DNA of 64,000 nt from 20CM-2-65-7 sp963830455 (GTDB taxonomy: Bacteria > Gemmatimonadota > Gemmatimonadetes > Gemmatimonadales > GWC2-71-9), in the NCBI GenBank assembly GCA_963830455.1, contig CAWHMT010000004.1, forward strand, positions 310,001 to 374,000. Direction: 5' to 3'. Position numbers and translations under genes: made by a program. The notes beneath the pieces were generated by a model that had not been told where the DNA came from, did no database searches, and was given only the letters and a program-made list of their open reading frames with translations. Positions 58,131 to 64,000 of the stretch are shown one piece after another (within the stretch, counting starts at the first letter, position 1; every line of letters starts with the position of its first letter).

Positions 58131-60282
58131 GTGGAACACTGCACCGAATTACTCTCGGCGACGCCGGGGATGCGGACGCGATACGTCCGCGCAGTCGCTC
58201 CCCCCCCACCCCAGACCAGCGCAGCTCCCACCACGCCAAGCCGGCGCGCCGCGACCGCAACCGCATCTCCAACGCCGGATCGTCGTCCCAGCTCACCACC
58301 GTGCGGGTTGCGTCGTCGATCACGACCTCGACACGAGGCCGGGCGGCGACGTCACCGGTAGACACGGGCCACTCCGCGGCCGCGCCGAGCTGCAGCCATG
58401 CATACAGCGTGTCGCCCGAGCACCAGAGCCGCTCGATCCGCGGCGGCGGCACACGGCCGGCCGACTTACGGGAGACGACGCGTCGCTGGTCACCGACGAC
58501 GAGATCGAGCGGTGGCGCTGCGGCCGCCGGCAGACTGTCGCCGCCGGATACCGACGCCACGAGGCGGCCGAGCACGCGCCCGAACATCGCCGCTTCACCC
58601 GGTCCGTAGATCGTCGAGCCGCCTTCGTAGTACTGCGCGGTGTATTCCTCTGGCGTCGTGATGTACTCCATATAGCCGTTCGCGTGACCGAGGATGAGGG
58701 CCTCGCGCACCGGGAGCCCCGCCCCCCGTGCGGCCGCCAACATCTGCTCGCGCATCCGTCTGCCCGCCGTCGTCGTCACCTCTCCCGGCACCGCGCCAAT
58801 CACGCGATTCCCCACGCGCAGCACGGTGACTTGTGCGTAGGAGGGCAGGCCCCCGCTGATGAGCAGGCGATTGGGCAGCCCGCCGAACGCCGCGTCAAAG
58901 AGTTGGCGCTTGTGCGCCTGGCATCCCGGTACCCTCGGGTTGGGCGAGCCCTCCTTGAGCCCGACATCGAACAGGCCGAATAGTCGCCACCCATCGATCC
59001 GCGTGTGGGCGTCGGCCGCACCGACCAACGTGCTGTTACCGATGGCCGGCACGGGGCAGATCCCGAGCGCGCGCGCGCTGTCGCGCAGCGCCAGCGTGGC
59101 AAACGCGCGCCCCAGCTCCAACCGGTCGGTCAACGCCGCCCCGAGCGCGTCGAACAATGCCACCGCGCCGTCCCCGACATTCTTCCCAATCACGGCGATC
59201 GCGTCTCGCGCCGCCTGCCTGCAGGACGCGAGGTGCGTGGCGGTGGGAGAGCGCCACTCCCATAGTGTGCGCGTGAAGGGGCCGTCGAGCGCGGGCAGCG
59301 GGGTGAGCTTGGGGACGTCGCAGCGGCTCTGGGGCGGCCATGCCGGCGACACGTCGCCTTCGGCGCCGTTCGCGAACAGGTAGACGGCGCGCGGCACGAA
59401 GCCGCTGTCGCTCGAGCGATTCAAGTCCCGGTCGATGTGGCGCTCCAGGGCCCGCTCGACGAGGCCGTGAATGTCAGCGTCGAGGAGGTCGTTCGATGGA
59501 GCGTTGCCGGTGCCGTGCATGGCGAAAATGCTGAAGGCGCCGGCGGGACGGAACACGCCGCTCGCGGCGTCGCGCTGATCGACGCGCAGCATGGCGAGCT
59601 CCGGATCCACGAGCTGGTACTCTTGCGACAGCCCTGGTGGCACGTCTGCGGGCGCGGTCGGTGCAGGAATATTCCGCAGCATGGCGGGAAGGCTGCGAAT
59701 GCGCGTCTCACCCCAGACGGCGCGACTTCCCCACGCGACACGGGCCGGGCGCAGATCGGCGACCGCGGCGTGCACGGCACGCGCAATGCGCGCCGTGAGC
59801 GAATCGACCATCACGGGGTCGAAGCCCGCGACCGAGCTCCCCTGATCGTTGTAGCCAGCCGCCTCGAAAAAATGCCCGGGGCCGGCATGCGTGTGCGTCA
59901 CCGCGATCACGAGGCGATCCGCCCCGATGCCGTCCGTGCGCGCCGTCAGCGCGGCGATGCGGCGGTGCAGCAGCGCCGAGCTGAGCGGGAGATCGGCGAC
60001 GACGAGCGCCACGCGGTTGCCGCCGCCGTCGGCGAGCACGAGGACGCGCGCATAGAGTCGCAGCCGATAGCCCTGGGCCTCGGCACCTTCCGGGCCGTTG
60101 CCCGCCAGCCCCACTCCGGGCGGCGGCGTGATGTCGACGCGGCCGAACCCGGCCTGCAACGACGCCTCCGTGCTTGGTCGCGGCACCGGGCTGAGCACTC
60201 CAGGCACGTGTAGGCGCGTGGGGCCGCCGCACGCCACCAGCAGGGCGGCCGAGGCCTGGACCAGAACCGCCCGGTGACTCAT
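58127..60282 (-). CDS. Neutral/alkaline ceramidase-like lipoprotein, C-terminal frame break
   Basis: The ATG at 60282 overlaps the upstream stop (ATGA). A lipoprotein signal (LVQASAALLVACGG) precedes a ceramidase-like N-terminal domain: FGRVDITPPPGVGLAGNGPE, VIAVTHTHAGPGHFFEAAGY (zinc His), FANGAEGDVSPAWPP and the ENGYM-like HANGYMEYITTPEEYTAQYY. It would hydrolyse ceramides or related N-acyl lipids in the periplasm. Near 58200 a run of eight G breaks the frame; with nine G the protein ends ARTYRVRIPGVAESN and stops at 58127, overlapping the cyclodeaminase start. As written, the frame runs on into the next gene to 58045. Confidence 0.88.
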
Positions 60283-61133
60283 TGCGCGTTCCGCGCCTCG
60301 GCGCCGAGCACGATCGTCATCCCCGTCCACAGCCACACGATGAAGTCCTGACTGTGCCCTGCGCCGTCGACGCGCGTGGCAGCATCGATGTTGAGCTGCG
60401 ACCGAGCCCCGAAGCCGAGTGTGGCCGACCCGATGCCCGACAGGCGTCGCACTATCAGCTCCGTCCCAAGACCGAGGCCGATATGCGTGACGCCCTGGCG
60501 GGCGAAGTTGGCAAGCTCTTCGGGGGGGGGCCGAGCGGGGTTGGGGCCTTGCCCGATGTTCAGTCCCATTTCTCCCTGGACGAACACGAACGCATAGGGG
60601 GGAAAGGGCCACCCGAGCACGGGGACGTCGAACGACGCGCGCAGAAACGTCCCACGCACCCGCTCCACATCCCACCAGGCTTCCAAAGTCGGGTTGAGGT
60701 AACGGCTGGTTGTCGACAGCGACGCGAATACTTCCGTCGTGTTGCGATCCGGACCCACGCCGCCTTGAGCCGAGTCGCCGCGGAAGACGTACCGGACGAC
60801 GCCCGCGTGCAGGCGTGTCGGTCCGAGGATGAGCGAGGCTCGACCCCAATAATCTTCTTCGCCGAGGTGTCGATTGCCGGCGCCGGTCTCGGACAGTTCC
60901 CCGGCCGATACGCTGTCAAGCTCATAGTGCAGGACGGCGCCGCCCTCGATCGACAAGCGGTTTTTCCGAAATCCTGCGGCCACCGATGGCTGAGCGACAA
61001 GGCCTGCGGATCGGGAGACGCCGTGCCACACGTAGCGACCACCGGCGGACAGATCGGCACGGGCGGAGAGTTGAGCGCCGGCGGGTGCAGCAGCCATCGT
61101 CAATGCGGTGACACATGACCAGGCATAGCGCAC
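60279..61133 (-). CDS. Outer-membrane porin-like beta-barrel
   Basis: A 284-residue protein with signal peptide (CVTALTMAAAPAGAQ). The start of the mature part (ADLSAGGRYVWHGVSRSAGL and VAQPSVAAGF) resembles TorF-type putative porins. Alternating strands follow with aromatic girdles (YAFVFVQGEMGLNIGQG, VTHIGLGLGTELIVRR) and a near-terminal FIVWLWTGMTIVLGAEA. Coupled by ATGA to the ceramidase gene, so it may admit that enzyme's substrates or products. Confidence 0.77.
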   Translation of the reverse strand: MRYAWSCVTALTMAAAPAGAQLSARADLSAGGRYVWHGVSRSAGLVAQPSVAAGFRKNRLSIEGGAVLHYELDSVSAGELSETGAGNRHLGEEDYWGRASLILGPTRLHAGVVRYVFRGDSAQGGVGPDRNTTEVFASLSTTSRYLNPTLEAWWDVERVRGTFLRASFDVPVLGWPFPPYAFVFVQGEMGLNIGQGPNPARPPPEELANFARQGVTHIGLGLGTELIVRRLSGIGSATLGFGARSQLNIDAATRVDGAGHSQDFIVWLWTGMTIVLGAEARNAQ

Positions 61134-61338
61134 CCGGTCTAACGTGGAGCGCGCCGCCGGCTACTGCAAGGAAGCCCTTCGCGACTCGCAGTCGCGGTGG
61201 CGAGATGCAAGATCAAGGTCGGACCGCGCCCCCTGGCCAACTGCTAACCAGCTGACCCATCGGCACATAGCCCGGATTCGGCGCCGGGCACGGAATTCGC
61301 GTTTGACGGACACGAGACCCCAACCACAGGAGCGAAGT

Positions 61339-61776
61339 ATGGGTCGCCTGGTCCTTCCGTGCCTCGTCGTCGCAGCGCTGCTCGTGCCCGCGGCCGCCAC
61401 CGCACAAAACCAATGGCAGCGGACCGTGCGCAATCAGGTCAGCCAGCACGACAACTTCCTTTCCGAGCGCGGCTACACGATGAGCGGTGATGTGTACGAC
61501 GGGAAGCTCAACGACGACTATTACCAGGACCTGACGATCACGCTGCGGCCTGGGACGTCCTACGCGTTCATGGGAGTCTGCGATGAGGACTGCCACGACA
61601 TCGATCTGCGCCTGTACGATCCTGACGGGAACGAGGTGGCTTCCGACCTGCGCACCGACGATTGGCCAATCGTGATGATCACGCCGTCCCTCAAGGGTAC
61701 GTATCAGGTGAGGGTTGTGATGGCGAGCTGCTCCAAGGATCCCTGCTTCTACGGGATCGGAGTGTTCACGAAGTAG
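61339..61776 (+). CDS. Small secreted protein, PPC-like fold
   Basis: The ATG at 61339 has AGGAG 7 bases upstream. Signal peptide LVLPCLVVAALLVPAAATAQ. The 145-residue product has LTITLRPGTSYAFMGVCDED, CHDIDLRLYDPDGNEVASDL and GTYQVRVVMASCSKDPCFYG, the layout of bacterial pre-peptidase C-terminal (PPC)-like domains standing alone. Four Cys could make two disulphides. A hairpin follows. Confidence 0.8.
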   Translation: MGRLVLPCLVVAALLVPAAATAQNQWQRTVRNQVSQHDNFLSERGYTMSGDVYDGKLNDDYYQDLTITLRPGTSYAFMGVCDEDCHDIDLRLYDPDGNEVASDLRTDDWPIVMITPSLKGTYQVRVVMASCSKDPCFYGIGVFTK

Positions 61777-61785
61777 GCGAGCCGA

Positions 61786-61827
61786 ACCAGCACAACGGCC
61801 GCCGGACGCGGCGGCCGAAGTGCTGGT
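61786..61827. terminator. Long two-part hairpin after the PPC-like gene
   Basis: ACCAGCAC (61786-61793) pairs with GTGCTGGT (61820-61827), and inside it GGCCGCCG (61797-61804) pairs with CGGCGGCC (61809-61816) with a 4-base loop. There are 16 pairs in all, starting 10 bases after the stop. No T run. Confidence 0.65.
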
Positions 61828-61846
61828 GTGGTAACTTTGCGGTCGC

Positions 61847-62422
61847 TTGTTCCTCCACTCGCTGACGTTCTCCCTGGTGTTTGCGTACGCCATGCTCAGC
61901 CGGCTGGCGTACGTGCTATTCGTGGGATGGACGCTGCGGCGGGAGGAGCGCGAGCGATACTACGCCACGCGCTTTGGTCCGGTCGAGGGGTTCCGGCGAT
62001 TTCGCCGGCGCGCGGCGTGGGTCATGAACCACGACGCCTTCGCGTTCATCCTGCTTTGCGTCGTGACCCGCAACACCTGGGCGTTGCCGTTCCCGCCTGC
62101 CGCCACGTTCGTCACCGGCGCGGCGCTCGCGCTCATCGGTCTCGGGACGAAGCTCTGGGCCGCGCGCACCCTGGGAACCGACGCGTACTACTGGCACAAC
62201 TTCTTCGACCCGGCCGCCGCGGTGGGACCGATCTCCTCCGGTCCCTACCGGTTCCTGTCCAGCCCGATGTACACGATCGGGTATCTGCCGGTGTACGGGC
62301 TCGCCCTGATGCTCCGGTCCTTCCCTGGGATTATCGCCGCGGTATTCTCCCAGGCCGCCATCCTCGCCTTCTACTTCATCGTGGAACGTCCACACTTCCA
62401 GCGGCTGCACCGCTCTAGCTGA
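61847..62422 (+). CDS. Isoprenylcysteine/phospholipid methyltransferase-like membrane protein
   Basis: A 191-residue membrane protein from TTG at 61847 (a stop lies just upstream in frame; ATG at 61892 is an alternative). Several helices, and a C-terminal SGPYRFLSSPMYTIGYLPVY plus a late VERPHF that match the SAM-binding P-F/Y-R-x-x-x-x-P-x-Y-x-x-x and E-R motifs of the ICMT/PEMT group. It methylates lipids or small hydrophobic acceptors; target unknown. Confidence 0.82.
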   Translation: MFLHSLTFSLVFAYAMLSRLAYVLFVGWTLRREERERYYATRFGPVEGFRRFRRRAAWVMNHDAFAFILLCVVTRNTWALPFPPAATFVTGAALALIGLGTKLWAARTLGTDAYYWHNFFDPAAAVGPISSGPYRFLSSPMYTIGYLPVYGLALMLRSFPGIIAAVFSQAAILAFYFIVERPHFQRLHRSS

Positions 62423-62450
62423 CGGTGGCGAAGCCGTCTATTGTGACGGC

Positions 62451-63232
62451 GTGACAAGACCGATGCGACGCATCGTCCTTCTACTATATGCGCTGGTGCT
62501 CGGCTGCCGCAGCAACGCGGGCGGGGGCGCGGGGGCCGGAGACCGGGAGAGACGGTCGCCGAGGATCAGGAGCTGGCCGCACCAGCGGAGCATCCCGACC
62601 ATGACGCCGCGGCGGAGGCCGAGCATGCGATGACGGCACACGTCACCGAAGATCCGCACCTGCGGCTCACACCGCTGCGTGCTCCGGCTCCCGGCGATTC
62701 AGCGCGGGCCGCGCGGATGCTCGTGACGATGCGAAGCGAGCTGGCCAGGTATCGCGACGTCCGCGTTGCCGAGCTCGACGGATTCCGCCAATACATCCCG
62801 GCGGGTGGCGCCCCCGTACAGCACTTCACCAAACTCCGCTGGGCGTTTCTGTCGCGAAACGGGCTCGATCCGGCTCGGCCGACGTCGCTGTTGTACGAGC
62901 GCGCGGCGGACGGGAGTCTGACGCTGGTCGGCGCGATGTTCACGGCACCGCCGCAAACGAGCGCAGCCGAGCTCGATGCGCGGCTGCCGCTCAGCGTGAC
63001 GCGCTGGCACCAGCACATCAACTGGTGTCTGCCGGGCGGATCGCCGGCAGAGGCGCAGCGCCGCTGGCGCGAGACCAAAGACGGGCGACCCGTGTTTGGT
63101 CCGAAGTCGCCAATTGCAACAGAAGCCGCGTGCCAGGCGGTGGGGGGGCGGTTTCGCCCACGGTTATTCGGGTGGATGGTTCACGTGATGGCGTTCGCGG
63201 GAGACGATCCATGGAATGCACACCAGCACTAG
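62451..63232 (+). CDS. Lipoprotein of unknown function, frame broken near its start
   Basis: GTG 62451 (or ATG 62463) starts a lipoprotein signal (IVLLLYALVLGCRSNAGGG). After the G-rich stretch at 62517-62545 the coding continues in another frame as AEDQELAAPAEHPDHDAAAE and MTAHVTEDPHLRLTPLRAPA, to QH at 63232. One missing base in the G run would join them, giving about 260 residues. If the break is real, the short form would start at ATG 62630 without a signal. The mature part (FRQYIPAGGAPVQHFTKLRW, TRWHQHINWCLPGG) has no known motif. Confidence 0.72.
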
Positions 63233-63302
63233 CGTCTCTTGACGGTCCACGCGGCGAGCGATAGCACTAGGAACGACGGTCAACCTTCTTAGAGGAATGA
63301 AT

Positions 63303-64000
63303 ATGCGACGTGGTGCCAGTTTACTCGCCGTCCTGTTCGTTCTGCCGGTTCTGTTGCTCGCGCAGGGGTCGATCCGCGGTCGCGTGTCTGACGCGGCGGG
63401 CGGTCCGCTCGCTCGCGCGCTAATCTCGGCGGAAGGCTCCGGGTTACGCGCGGAAAGCGACGAGCGGGGCGCGTACGAGATCCGGGACCTGTCGCCCGGC
63501 ACGTACATCGTGCGGGTGCGACTGCTCGGCTACGTGCCGCAATCGACACGCGTCACGGTCGGGCAGGGACCCGTCACACAGGATTTCTCGCTGGCGGAGC
63601 ACGCGATCAGCTTGTCGCCGGTGGACGTGACGGTCGGCTCGCGCGCGCGCCACGCGGCCGCCGACGAGCTGGCGGTGCCGGTGGACGTGTTCACCTCCGA
63701 GACGATGAAGCTCCAGGGCGCGACCGAGACTGGACAGATCCTCCAGTCGCTCTCGCCCTCGGTGAACTTCCCGCACCAGAGCGTCACCGACGCGACCGAC
63801 ATCGTGCGGCCGTTCACGCTGCGCGGGTTGTCACCCGATCACACGCTGGTGCTGGTGAACGGCTGGCGCCGCCACCAGACCGCGCTGGTGAACACCTTCG
63901 CCTACGGCACCGGCGCCGGATCGAGCGGTGTCGACCTGAACGCGATTCCGTCGAGCGCCGTGGACCGCATCGAAGTGTTGCGCGACGGCGCGTCGGCACA
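63303..64000 (+). CDS. TonB-dependent outer-membrane receptor, 3' end outside window
   Basis: The ATG at 63303 is chosen because AGAGGA ends 6 bases before it; the ATG at 63297 is too close. The frame is open to the window end (over 232 codons). Signal peptide SLLAVLFVLPVLLLAQG, then a carboxypeptidase-regulatory-like domain (GSIRGRVSDAAGGPLARALI, SPGTYIVRVRLLGYVPQ), then the plug: ELAVPVDVFTSETMKLQGAT, RPFTLRGLSPDHTLVLVNGW and SAVDRIEVLRDGASA. It would import a ligand using TonB energy; ligand unknown. Confidence 0.93.
   Translation, partial: MRRGASLLAVLFVLPVLLLAQGSIRGRVSDAAGGPLARALISAEGSGLRAESDERGAYEIRDLSPGTYIVRVRLLGYVPQSTRVTVGQGPVTQDFSLAEHAISLSPVDVTVGSRARHAAADELAVPVDVFTSETMKLQGATETGQILQSLSPSVNFPHQSVTDATDIVRPFTLRGLSPDHTLVLVNGWRRHQTALVNTFAYGTGAGSSGVDLNAIPSSAVDRIEVLRDGASA

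Overview
The window is about 64 kb of GC-rich bacterial chromosome, very probably from a Gemmatimonadota bacterium. The reasons are the mix of TPR-tailed and membrane-anchored Ser/Thr protein kinases, a GWxTD protein, a large exported BNR/sortilin-like repeat protein, exported HEAT proteins with recurring FWLGQ motifs, ECF sigma/anti-sigma pairs, and many Gram-negative exported lipoproteins and beta-barrels. No plasmid, phage, transposon or CRISPR content was recognised. It is a housekeeping region that includes the probable replication origin.

Layout. 1-17.5 kb: end of a chemotaxis receptor, an AraC regulator, a kinase operon, secreted proteins, a P1-family peptidase, the RNase P RNA gene (rnpB) with a clear promoter, two envelope proteins, a membrane kinase and a peptidoglycan transglycosylase. 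17.5-24.1 kb: the origin block dnaN-oriC-dnaA on the minus strand and rpmH-rnpA-yidD-yidC-mnmE on the plus strand. 24.1-39.5 kb: a PhoX-like protein, then a long minus-strand run of overlapping genes that ends in pterin/folate genes (queD, phhB, pabB) and includes ddl, a cystathionine-synthase-like enzyme, mutS, a SPOR protein and holA. 39.5-46.7 kb: an ECF sigma/anti-sigma pair, a Nudix hydrolase, a YdcF protein, then an operon of a sigma-anti-sigma fusion with two exported HEAT-repeat proteins, and upp. 46.7-54 kb: secreted proteins, infA with three small CxxC proteins upstream of it, an XRE regulator and tRNA-Phe. 54-64 kb: an HGV-repeat gene, an amino-acid permease with dehydratase and cyclodeaminase genes, a ceramidase-like lipoprotein, porin-like and small secreted proteins, and the start of a TonB-dependent receptor.

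Genes are tightly packed. Many pairs overlap as ATGA or GTGA, which was used to choose starts. Three features stand out. First, short 7- or 8-base tandem units, several arranged as inverted arms, sit inside genes, mostly next to signal peptides or first membrane helices. Second, in three places a gene appears to begin directly after the stop codon of its neighbour, in the same frame and without a usual start codon (rnpA, mnmE, a small ORF at 27.9 kb). Third, six frame breaks occur in five genes (mutS, the HGV-repeat gene twice, the cyclodeaminase, the ceramidase, a lipoprotein). At least two lie in G runs, so assembly errors must be excluded before any biological reading.
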